Origin: Holothuria scabra
Lineage: Eukaryota; Echinodermata; Holothuroidea; Aspidochirotida; Holothuriidae
DNA length: 64,000 nt
Direction of reading: 5' to 3'
Assembly: GCA_037179385.1 (NCBI GenBank)
Contig: CM074181.1
Coordinates: 49,124,394-49,188,393, forward strand
The notes below the pieces were generated by a model. That model saw only the letters and a list, made by a program, of their open reading frames with translations, ran no database searches and was not told where the DNA came from. The position numbers and the translations under genes were made by a program. This document shows positions 1-11,800 of this stretch, one piece after another. The stretch's first letter is position 1. The number at the start of each line of letters is the position of its first letter.

Positions 1-817
1 ATTTTCTCAGTGTTCAGATGTATTTGTGGTAAAAAGGAGGAAATATGGGATATAACTAAATTTCCTGTAAGGTTCTGGAAATTTCACTCAAGGTCTTTAA
101 AAGTCGTGGAATGTTGTCATTTTGCATAAACCTTCAGATTTTTGTTCTTGAGCAACAAATATAAACTGAATATCTTTCCACAACATTTTTTTTAGTGCAA
201 AAAAGGCCATCATACTGACTAAACTTGAATCTATCATTCTGTGACCTTGTAAAGGTTGGTTTTAAAAGTATGGTATTTTTCTGTAAAACAAAAGCAATAT
301 TTTTTTCTTTCCTTTTAATTCCTAATTAAAGTGGCCATAGTCAGCTACCTGGTTTCAACTACCGTAGTCTCAGTTTTAAATTACCCAACGTGATGTGATA
401 TCTCTTCACACTGCCAAGATTGTGTGGTACCTATTTAGAGTAGGCGAACCTTCTGCTGCGCAGTGCATGAATACTGCATGACATCAGGAGATGGAGTACT
501 AACTGCTGACTTTTAGGGACACAGCTGACTTTTAGGAACCTTTTATTTATTATTGTTTATTTCTCATGTCATATTGCAAGTCATTCAGCCCTACTTAATG
601 ATCATCCAGGTGCCTCTAGTCACACTATAAATTGTTTGTGATGGGTTGTGTACAGTATATCTCAGGGTCCTATAAATTCTCTGCTGTGGTAAGAGACAAT
701 TGCAGAGACCAAAAGAACATGAAATGGTTTTTGAACTTAAATAGATAAAGTATTAAAGTGGTAATCAAATTGTTTTTAAATTTTTTTCACAACTTTAATT
801 TATGTGTTGATAGTAAA

Positions 818-1069
818 CATGGACGTCTGCAGAAAAAGTGCCAGGGGGGGAGTAAAATTTCTGGAGGGGGGGAAACCTCCAAGTGACCATGAAATGACAC
901 AAAACATGCGAAAATTTCAGCCCAAAATGCCTCCCAGATCGCTGGAAATGGCATTTCTAAAGCCTATTTTTCGCATAGAAACTTGGAAAACACGTACTGT
1001 TCGGGTGTTTGCTTTGATTTTTATACGTTTTTCAAATTTTTTATTTGCCCATACCTGCAGACACCCATG
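818..1069. mobile_element. Non-autonomous hAT-type element (MITE) with 8-bp TSD
   Basis: The ends are inverted repeats: CATGGACGTCTGCAG on the left and CTGCAGACACCCATG on the right, with two mismatches over 15 bases. The octamer ATAGTAAA stands directly outside both ends (810-817 and 1070-1077). This is an 8-bp target-site duplication, as expected for hAT transposition. The 252-bp interior has two G-runs and the near-palindrome GGAAATGGCATTTC at 944-957, and no transposase frame. Confidence 0.75.
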
Positions 1070-1239
1070 ATAGTAAACTATCAAAAAAATGATCCAGAAT
1101 GGCATTCTCCATGATTGGTTACAGTTTTAGTTGAGGATGTCTTTGGGCCTTGATTTTCAGAAAAATTTGTAGTTGTCTTTCTTGTCCTTCTGACAACCAT
1201 TTCATTATTTTAGTTGTCCACAAGGAAATTTGGTTGTGC

Positions 1240-1507
1240 AAAACATTTTTGGCACCATTACAAATCAGTAGCCTAACTGTTCATGTATTATTGATATTGC
1301 AAAATTAAAAGATGTGATGTTTGAGAGAAAAAAACTCTGACGTCTGAAATATTTTGTTTGATGGAAAAAGTGAAAAACATTTTTGGCACCATTACAAATC
1401 AGTAGCCTAATTGTGTTCATGTATTATTGTATATTGAAAAATAAATGTGATGTTTGAGAGATAAAAACACTGAAGTCTGAAATATTTTGTATAATGGAAA
1501 AAGTTGA
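1240..1507 (+). repeat. Tandem duplication, 2 copies of about 134 bp
   Basis: The block starting AAAACATTTTTGGCACC at 1240 recurs at 1374. Both copies continue through a CAGTAGCCTAA segment, a GTGATGTTTGAGAGA segment and a GTCTGAAATATTTTGT segment, with scattered substitutions and small indels. No coding potential is evident. Confidence 0.85.
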
Positions 1508-4500
1508 AAGAGTTGATCAGTCAGCTGTATAGGCAGGCCTACTTGTTCAGTCAGATAAAACAATCTGCTTTTTAATTCACTCTGAGAGAAAAATGGGTGT
1601 CTATCAGACAACCAACTTTTCACTTTGGTTTTGCAAATGAAATTTTGCTCATCTCAAGCAATTGGACATCTACTGAAACCACTAAGCCATGATGTCTTGC
1701 AAACCCTGATGTCTTGCATCTTTACAGTCTTGCATCTGTATGAGATTTTTTACCTTACTAATACTGAATTCAGAAATTTTCAATCAACATGTAGTTGATA
1801 CAGAATTAATGTTTCTTCTACTTCTATAAACCTGAAAGACCTCTTCACTGTTACTGTATTCTGTTCTTAAAACAATCAATTACAGGGAAAAAGAGGTAGG
1901 TGCTGTAACAAAGAGATTAAGAGCTATTCCCTGTCAAATTCCGAGTGCCCCTTTAAGAGATGGAATAACAGCATTATACTTTGCGGCAAGCAAGAGGTAC
2001 TGTACTGTCGAGTATGTTCTACACGTTAATAGGGAATTAGTTCTAGGGAACTTGTTGCCAACAAAATAATTATTTTGGAATTCCTTTCATGAAAGCTTTT
2101 CTACATGTGTGCAAATTTTAAATTTGGACAGTGGATAGAATTCTAGTTCCTGTGGGTTATTGCTTTCAAAATCTAACAAGAATAAAATCGTTCATACCTC
2201 ACCATGAAAATAAAGATATTCACTTTTTGCTCATGCAACTGCATGTCCATAAGAAAAAAAAAACTTTAAAATCAAAATTTTGAAAATGGTTCACACCGAA
2301 AGAAAACCACTCCTTTGTACTTTGTTACATTGTCATAGCCAGAGGGGACCGGGAGCTGTACATTCTTCTTGTAAATGATTGGATGATGGATGCGGACTGC
2401 AGGCCTTAGTAAAATTGTAGATAGAACTTTGGTGTTAAGGCCTTTACAGGTAGGTCTGATATTTTTGTTCTCATAATTTACTAAATTTGGCCTTGCCTTC
2501 CATGTCAGCAGCTCTTCTTGTGTTTATAAGTCACATCTTTCAGATCAAGGGACCTGTTCAAGGTCCTTAATTAAATTCTAATTTCGTCTTGGTCCATTAA
2601 TATAATAATGTTGGTTCCCAGGGGTGGGGGGATGGCATCAGTGTAAACAAAATACTGCTTTGCAGACAACGTACTTTCTATAATGGATTTTCCCTCTGAG
2701 GATCCCATGATATTTGCAGGCCATGCCTGTGCCCCTCCCCCCCTCTTTTCCCCACAATCCTGGATTCAGCCTGATCAACGGCTTGCTTTTCAACATTATA
2801 AAATTTCTTAAAGAAGACAGATTCGCCAGAAATTTGTCCCAACTGTTCCTCAGAAAGTTTGACCAGGGAGCTTCCATCTGAAGCTACAAAGAAATGAAAG
2901 TCTTAAATAGTATCAGTGCAATGATTTCAGAACTTTGGGACCTTGGCGGTACAGCTAGAGAAAAGAACAAAGTGATCTCTTTGGTGTCCTGAGCATGGAA
3001 AGGCTACACAACCTGCAGTGTGACCTCTGACACACTTCAATGCCCATCAGTAAGAGCTGGCTCACATGGTAGCACATGTGGACAGGAAGCTGACCTACAC
3101 TGTACTATTCTGAAAAGTTTACGTAAAGTTTCACAATAGTCGCTCAGTGTAGGCCTATATTTCAGACTAATCAATTCTGACTCATCACTGTTAATTATTA
3201 CATACGCAGGAAAACTAGCTATGAACACACTGGTAGTATCTTTAATACCATCTTGCATAATTTGTTAAAAAAAAAAAGAAGTGTAGAGTACTCTGTACCT
3301 TTGGTTTTAGATTCCCTTATTGTGCCATTTGTTTTTCCAAGTGGGTTTCAATAATTGGAGAAAGCTGTTTTGTGCTGGCATGTGAGGATGTTTATGTTGT
3401 TTATATTTGCTTGTTAACATAATGTCTCAGAAAGAGAGACATTGACAATTCTCACACTGCAGCATATCTCTGGATGAAAAACTTAGTCTTAGGAGAGGTA
3501 CAGTATATTATTATCTCAACACATAACCTGTAGTGAGATATTGTCACACTTGTCCGTGGTAAAAATATCTTTAAAGCAACAGAATGTAACTTGATCTTTG
3601 GCCAATACCTTCAACAGTTTGAGAGCATGCTCATTGATTCCAGGGTAGATGAAGTTGAATACCTTGATTTGAAAAAAGTGATGGTTGCTAAGTGTTGCTA
3701 TAAAGTTGTTTTGGCAAATTTTTGGGACAAAGCTCTTCAGTTTTCAAGGAAGCTGTCATTTCTTTGCACACTGCACTATGGCTGCCTAGCCAGATACCTA
3801 TTCCATCGGTCCAACATCCGGGCTTTTGCATGACCTGGGTCATGAAAACTTCAGCTGGAGTGAAAACAACCACCGTTTGGCAGTGGGTGCAGTACACATG
3901 CTACTGCCAGAGCCTCAGAATACACATTAGCAAAGTTTCTTGAGACCAAGGTTGGATAGAAATCTCAGAATGTCAATAATGTCAGGCAAATGCAAAGATA
4001 TTGGGTGCCTGTGCACAAAACACTTGCTCACAAACGGCGAGAGACTTTGGGGTACGCCTATTGTGGGAGACTGGCCATGCGTTTACAGGCCATCTCATAA
4101 AGGAAACAGTGAATTCCCCCTGCGACAAATTCTGGTAAGACCATGAAAGCTGGATATGTCAATAAAAATCAGTCATTATCCACAAGTAAAAAAAGAAAGT
4201 GCATTTTTGCAAGGTACAGTAAACCTGTATGTCTGCACTGTTGCTATGATGTGAGATGACAACTGTTTCACTCCAACAAGTCATGTGATTGACTCTTCGC
4301 ACTGGATGTAACATTCTTTTGACTGACAGAATACTGAGATTGTTTACATTTTGTGGATAAAATGTCAGAGGTCAGAAGCAAGGTCAAGATCAAAGTGTCT
4401 TTAAATCTTAATCTGTAATTGTGGTGATGAATTTTTTTACTTGAGGTAGGCTTTAAGCCCTCTCTGTGCAACATGTTATGCAAACAAGGAGTGTTCAAGG

Positions 4501-4523
4501 CCATTAAAATATTTTTAATTTAA

Positions 4524-4723
4524 GGGAAGCAAAGCAGGGAAAGATAATTTCACATAGTCACAAATTATTGCACAATGGACTTATTTGTTTTAAATGAATA
4601 AATTTCAACATTGTATATCTTGGCTCAAGAATGTCCTATGAGGATGGGGGTTAGACTGTTAAAATTCATTTTTTATGCTGTTTAATATGTATTTTTTAAT
4701 TTCTTGACTTAAGAAGGTACACT
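4524..4723 (-). repeat. Single arm of the long-TIR TTAA element family
   Basis: Most of this segment matches the right arm of the foldback element at 17525-17992, including the CACAAATTATTGCACAAT and CAAGAATGTCCTATGA blocks and the terminal GGTACACT followed by TTAA (4724-4727). The opposite arm is missing here. A TTAA at 4520-4523 could mark the other boundary. The copy is therefore either a solo arm or a truncated insertion. Confidence 0.65.
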
Positions 4724-7700
4724 TTAAATTGATGAATAAAGAAATAGCTGGACAATAATTATGATCAGATATAGCTGTTGTCTTGGGAGGAAGATGTTTT
4801 ACACCAGGTAGTGACACTGATGAGCAGTTGTTACTATGCAGTAGAACTTTATTTGTGTGCAATACTGTACCAGCAAAATGATTGTCTGCATGCTGTAAAT
4901 CTGTAATTATTTATTATGCTCCATAGGTTGGCTATAAATATGCTGGTTTATGAAGTAACAACATGCATGAGTCATCAAGATCATGTCATAGGATCTAAAT
5001 TGTCAATTGTTCGCATCAGTATATTTTCCTTTCATTCCAAATTTAGATCTATCTATACTGTGCGCTTCCCGTATAAGTTAACATGTCTTTACTATAAAAA
5101 AAACTTACTTGTGATATTTTCAAGTGAGGTCATTCAGAATAGATTGTTCGTTGTGTTCATAGTTTCAGAACATGTCCATCAGACCCACAGCTAGACGTTA
5201 TGCTGAACATGCTAGGGTGAAATGGCTAGGCCTCTTGTGGGTGCACAGTTTGCCTTAAGTATTTTATTCCCAGGTGTTCCAGTTCACTTTAAAGAATTAA
5301 ATGGGCTTGATTTTCATAGTTGTCTGGTTGTTTGGGGCAACAAAAATTCCATAGGGACATCCCAAAATGAAAAGTTGGTTGTCAGATGGACAACCATATT
5401 TTTCTTTGCTCTAAGTTTGCTAGGAATGAAAAGCAGCCTTCTTTTATCTGATTTAGGACTACTGTACACTGCTTTCTGGTTGCCTATTAAGCTCTTTCAG
5501 TTTTGATTTTTGTATTTCAGACTTAGCATTACAGTAATAAAGTTTTTCTCTCAACATGCACATTTCCATTCTGGGAAACAAATAGTAAATGAACACACAC
5601 ACATTGAATTTCAGCAACACATTAATGTGTATGTGTGTGTGTAATCAGCACACGTACTTGTGAAAAACACTGTTTTTTAAACTAGCTAGTTTTGTGAAAA
5701 GATACAAAATATGTTCGGGACAACCAATTGTCTTTCAAACAACATAGTGAAATGGTTGCCTGAAGGACGGAAATAAAATTTTCTGAATAGTAAAGCCTGC
5801 AGCTTGACGAAAGATGTTAAAAGACAAACCCCCAAAATGTCTGATGAATCTCAGGATCTCTTTGCTGATGAGAAGTGGATCTGCATAAAACATCCTCTCT
5901 GAAGATTCACAGTGAAACATGTGACTTGTTTTTTGTTTAACCCAGGTGTCTAGTACAATACTTTACTTTATTAAGGCTATTTAAACACTTACCAACATCT
6001 ACAAACCTTTTAATAATATGGTTATCTAATGTGTTGAATTTGAAAAACTGATCCAGTTCAACTGGACCCAAGTGGAATTTTTAACTGCTATATTTTGTAG
6101 TTATCGATTGATCATGTAAACAATATACATTAAAACATGAGCAAAATAAGATAAGATTTGTGAGATTAAAAAATAATACATCAAAAAAGTTATTACCCTT
6201 GTACCATTTAATAGTCTTTCATTGTTCATGGCAAATGATAATATTTCCTTCAACGTGAATTTCCCTCTATCAAGTACATCTTTCTGGTCATAGCTGGTGT
6301 CTTTTTAGTCCTCTCACTGTCACTGTTACCTCCCTAGTTTTTTACACTCCCCCTGGAATCACCATGGTTTGATGCTGGATCAGAATGATCCCTAAGCTCA
6401 GTGATACGAGGCTTCAGTCATTGGAAAAGGTGTCTAGACTACTTTCATGTACATGTTCATCTCACTGTACTGCGGTATACTGGTCAGGGTTTCTGTCAAG
6501 GATGGCGGGTTGATTACCGACCTTTGAAGAAGAGAGAGTAAACCTAAACCCCCACCTCCTTTTTATTTCCATGAAAAATGTTAGTATCCTGGTTTCTTAC
6601 TAAGGAAGAGGACACCTTTGCAGCATGGTTCCATAGCCAATAGGCTAGCCTTTAAATCCCTTCACACTGTACCTAAGATTAGGAACCTTTGCCCTGCTGA
6701 ATCCATTTGTAACTTTGGTCAAGGCAAGAATCAGTTTGGACCTGGGTTTTGGCATTAACAAATCCCCTCTTCTTACTGTAGTTTCTGCAACTCCCTGGTG
6801 TCTGGTGGAATCCTTTTTGCATAGTTTGGTCTTGAGAAGTATCCTAATGATGTGTGCATGCATTCACCTCACTTTTGTTACTCCATGGGTGGTAAACCAC
6901 CAGACCAACTATCTGGGAAAAATGGAAGTAAGTACAACCATTACAAATTTCCATCATGTTCCTTTCAATAATATGGTGAATATTGAGGAAGCTACTGCTA
7001 TCAGAGATGTCCCTTGTGGCAAGCAACAAAAATATATTCTCATTTCCTGAAAACAGGATGAGAATGTGATTCAAAGACAATGAAACAATTGGAAAATTCT
7101 GCTCTAATAACATGATAAATGTCATATTCTTGTTTCTGTCCTTCTTAGTGAAGTTATAATAGGGTGCACCAAATAATGTATCTGAACCTGTACTCCCGCA
7201 TGCTGGTTCAATGCAGGTTACAGCGAACAATGAAATGTCAAAGAGAACATGGTCACTTTCAGGAAGTAATTATCGGCATAGTGGTAGGAAACCTCTTAAA
7301 ATGGAGCTTCACTTTTATACCGAATATGCACTTACATATGGATACATGTACCTATCCTGTGTTGAATCTTTCACAAAAAAGCATGTGTCAACTCGTGTTT
7401 GTTACCATGCATCATCACACGTGAAAAACAAAAGATGTCACATGTGTTCTTTTTGTCAAATTATCTCTGTGTTTAAACCACCATGGGGTTTGATGAGGGG
7501 TCACACATTTGCCAAATCTCTCTCTTGTCTTTAGTTAGAACTGTGACAGAGTGTGGTAATAATTGTGTAAACATGTGACAACTGTACAGGAAAACACAGA
7601 ATTAGGCCACTAGGCAAAAAACCTGAGTGCATTTGTCAGACACCTTTTTTGGTTAGCGTTATATAGGCATTATATAATTCCGTCTCCTATCTGTGTGTGA

Positions 7701-8642
7701 ATATAATGTGAAGCTACAAAAACAAATAAAATAAGTGAAATCTTAAAGTTTTAGGGCTTGCAAATTTGCTGTGTTTCTTGAATTTCACGCAGTTCACACT
7801 AAAAACTGTTCACGATTAAAAGTTGGAAGGGAAAACCATGAAAGAGTCCTATCCAATCTTTAATATTCAGCTCAGTATAAGGACATGCTGTAGGCTTCTA
7901 ATAGGGTTCATGATCGAGTCATATACCACCCAACCATCTAAGCTTCCATCAAGACCACCCTAATTCGACTTTTAAGTTCAGAAAGTCTTGGTACTTGTCT
8001 ATTTTTAGAGTATGGTCGTAGTTTAGGGTGGTAGGATGACACCTTTTGTATGCATATATATACTTGCCATAATTTAAGCATGTGCACATTGAATATGTAA
8101 TATTCACTACTCCTAAGACCCATCTTAATATCCAATTGTCAAATTCCATGGTGATACTTCATTTTATAAATAAATTTCATATTTCTAGCATGTACATTAT
8201 AGCTACAGTTGTTAGACAATTTGTGCCTTAAATTGAAGTACTCCTGTATGTTTTATACCTAATTGAAACCTCATGTTTATAGGAAGTACTGTACCTCTTT
8301 GCTAGAACTGAAAAAAAATAAAAAATGGCATCCTAAGTAAAAAAATGTCATGCAATTTCCTTTCCCCCAGTTTCCAACATTTGCAAATTAGCTTCATGCA
8401 GTCTGGTTATTATAATGGCTCCCACAGATGATTAGTATGAGCATTGTTCCATTCTTGAGAATACGCATTAGGCTTAATATTCACTGCCTCTGAGCTTTTC
8501 TGCAGATATTGCCAACTCATGTTTCTTATGATTTATATGCCAGCTGCAATTAATTATATGATTCGGCACTTTTATCAATGCTAGATGTTCACTTAGAGAA
8601 ATGTTTCATGTCTTGTAGTTATTGGCACTCTTTTTTTTTCAG

Positions 8643-8801
8643 CCCAAAATATAATACCATTTCTGAATTCCGTGGTTCCCCAAAGCCAACGTTTCAAGAC
8701 ACTTTTAATCATGGCAGCATGTTCTGAAGAAGGTTGTCGTCTGCGAGCAAGTGAGGTTGTCAAACGTACTCATGCTCAACTCCGAAAGAAGTACCGTGAA
8801 G
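8643..8801 (+). CDS. SAMTOR: SAMTOR exon with start codon (coding 8711-8801)
   Basis: A polypyrimidine tract followed by CAG ends at 8642, so 8643-8710 would be 5' untranslated and the coding part is 8711-8801. It encodes 30 residues plus one base and ends GAAG before the donor GTGAGT at 8802. The last residues, LRKKYRE, align with the conserved N-terminal helix of vertebrate SAMTOR. The frame stays open from 8643 to the ATG, so extra upstream coding sequence cannot be excluded. Confidence 0.85.
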
Positions 8802-11800
8802 GTGAGTATGAAATTGAGCTAGAGTCTCTGGTGTCTGTACTGTACACTATCTAAAGACATTTACAGTTTCTTTATTTCTACCTGTGAGGTAAAAATGTAC
8901 TCTACTAGCTCCAAGTTAATGGACAGCAGTTGCAGGTAAGAACTTAAGGTTGTGCTTGTTCATGTATTTGTATTCTGAATGTTGGCATCATGTTTAAAGA
9001 ATTTTCAGTCACTTGCTGTGAAGCTCCTTTACAGCCACAATCCCAAGTGAATGGGCACAACTTGAGGGGAATAGAGGATTCCCGCTCTCTTGGTTTAAAT
9101 TTGTGCTTTCTTAATTTACTACTCCTGCTCACAACAGATTTTGTGACTCTTTTAGGAGGAAAAAGATGAAGCCTATTTAGCTTTTACAAGATAGGCTGTC
9201 ATATTGAGTGAGTGTTTTTCAACAATAGATGTCTCCTATGAGGTACAGACCGTTGTACACAGTTCATTTGCCCATAGTACAGCTAGAAAAGAAGTGGTGT
9301 ATCTCTTAAGATGGGTTGTGGCTTACACTTGGTCCTTTTCAGGGTAGATGGGCACTGTTTAACAAGGTGTTTCTTGATTGGCTGTTGCCATTGTATTGCA
9401 TCGATTGCATTCTTTGTTCTGGTTAGCGATTAGGTTAGAGTTTAGGGCTATTGTTAGCCAGTAAGGAAATTTCTTGTTAAACAGTGCACATAGCCCCCCT
9501 TCTCATAGTTAAGGGGACTTTAAAGGGCAAATCCTCTCACCCCAAACTCAGAGGCCAGGGAGCCAATTTTGAAGTGCAGGGGCCAATCATCGAAGCGGTC
9601 CAATATGTCCAATAAAATAAATGCAGTTTAAGGCAGCCCAAAATGCAGTTTAAGGCTGAATGAATTGAACCCAGTGTAAAATTAAAGTGCCATGATGACA
9701 TCACAGATTTCCCATGATGCATCAAATCCTGAGAAAATTTTGCAATACTTTTAAAAATTTGTATCTTCCAAAAGCTACTATGGAGATGCCGTTTTCACGT
9801 TCTGAAAGAGAACATTTTTTTGCTTAAATTTTTTATGAAGTTAACGAATTTTGTCTCCAGAATGTGCCTCTAATGTCCTGCAATTTGCAAGATTTCTCTT
9901 TTTCATTTTAGTTTCATGACATTTTAGTCAAAGACGTGTGTAGAGTATGACACTATGAAGCATCTTCATGGTTGTCTCAGCATGACTGAAAGAAAATTAC
10001 TACAAATGAGCTCATAGCCAAAATGCTGAGAAGAGACGCACAAAATCCAGGCTTAAATCCATGCTCAGGTTGCCATATTATTAATTTTTAAGGGAAAACC
10101 AGAGTTTGTTTTCCAATTTTTCTAGTAATAAATCTGCACTGCATCATGCTTTTGAGATATTTAAACTAATGAAAATGATCTCTCATCTGATTGGTTGTCT
10201 TCCATTGTTATATGGTAGTATATAGCATAGAGGAGGCTGTCTTTCTAAACATAAATGTGGGATCTTTAATTTTTTTTAATTTACACTATAATATAAAGTG
10301 TTCCTCCATACTTGAACAACCTCTCTATATTCTGGTATAAAATAATCAGTATAGAAAGGAACTTAGAAGGTTGTCCCATGACAAAATTTTTGCCTTAATG
10401 GTAATGCATCATGGCTACCAGTGGTGTAGCCACATGATATGGAACCCATGACCCCAACCTTGCAATGCAAAAAAAAATGAAAATAGAGGTCTTTTCTCTC
10501 ATGTTGTGCCCCAAACCCCCCCCCCCCCCCCTCTCCTTGACACAATCCTGGCTACATGCCTGATGGCTACCATAGAAGGCATTATTTGTAAACTGGGAAA
10601 AAAGAATCCGGAGTACCCAACTACTGTACCATTTACCATATTGATTCAGTGAGCAGCAGCTGATGACCTTTCTATTGTTGACCAGACTCTGGTACAATAG
10701 AAGCCTATTAAACAACTAAGGCATTCAAAGTAACTAACACATTTAAAATTTTGAAATAACTACTGGAACAAAAAGTTATCAAATTACTTATAGTGCAAGG
10801 GTAGAGTTAGGTTAACTGTAATCAACTGTCAATCCCCAGGTCTTTTTTTAAATGTTTGAGTGGGGACCTATTTTGTATTCATAACAGTCCTTGACAAGGT
10901 ACAGTACAGTAAAGCATAGGATAAATATTTTGCAATTGCCTTTTATCAGTTGTGAGCCATATTATGCAAACTTGTGCAGTTGTTTTCAACTCAAATAAGA
11001 TTCAGTCTTTCAAATTATATTGTTTCTACCTCACTGTGAACTTGAATTCAAACAGACAAAACAATGAGGGGCAACTTTCAACTGTTTTTTCTGCCATTTA
11101 ACAACCGTATGGCAGCATGGTGACAACAGCTGTCTGGAAAGGAAAACTTGTTTACAACAATTTGACAATATTTATGGATCATGTTACAGTGTACTGTAAT
11201 GTAATGTGAGGAGCCCTTGAACTGACATGTTGTTCATATGCAAATTTTACAATATTTATAGTCTGTTTTTGTACAATATACCAGTGTCATGTAGGGTATA
11301 CCATAGCTGATGCTGCTATATTCACAGCCTTTGTGTAGGTAGGTCACATGGCCTACCATTTGACTTTTTGTGTTGTCCCCTAAAAGTGGGTGACAATCGT
11401 CGTGTTCCCATTTGATCCAGGGAGGTGGATCTTGATCTACCGAGGTGGATCAACATCAGTTACCTTGATCGAGATCCGCGTTCCCATTTGAGTGAGCGCG
11501 GTAGATCAAACGTGTTTTATGAACACATTGCGCAAGCGCGAAAAGGTCACCAATGTTTACAAGTCGGCCTGCCATGCATTTCGTATCGATGTATCACAAA
11601 AACATACATGAGTATAACCGGAGATCCAGGGTCACTTGATCTACCGATGTGTTCCCATTACAAACTTTGATCCAGCGCGGTGGATCTGATCTACCCCGAA
11701 CGGTCGATCAAAATCGGTGGATCTTGATCTTGAGTGAGTGTTGTTGATCTGCGTTCCCATTAGTGTTTGATCCACCTCGGTAGATCAAGATCCACCTCCC

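Larger units (their letters stand above)
1..8642. other. Upstream flank of SAMTOR, no recognisable gene
   Basis: AT-rich sequence without a coding region I can recognise. It contains a hAT-type MITE (818-1069), a tandem duplication (1240-1507) and one arm of a long-TIR element (4524-4723). A stretch at about 3750-4140 is less AT-rich than its surroundings, but no reading frame there is convincing. A 5' untranslated exon of SAMTOR may lie somewhere in this interval, because the first coding exon is preceded by a good splice acceptor. Confidence 0.6.

Noticed and set aside
2620..2774. hAT-type MITE between CAGGGGTGG and CCTGGATTCAGCCTG
   Set aside because: The two ends are not convincing inverted repeats and the flanking octamers differ.
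3591..4146. Cluster of overlapping ORFs in a less AT-rich patch
   Set aside because: The frames overlap on both strands, starts are mostly non-ATG, and no conserved motif is visible.
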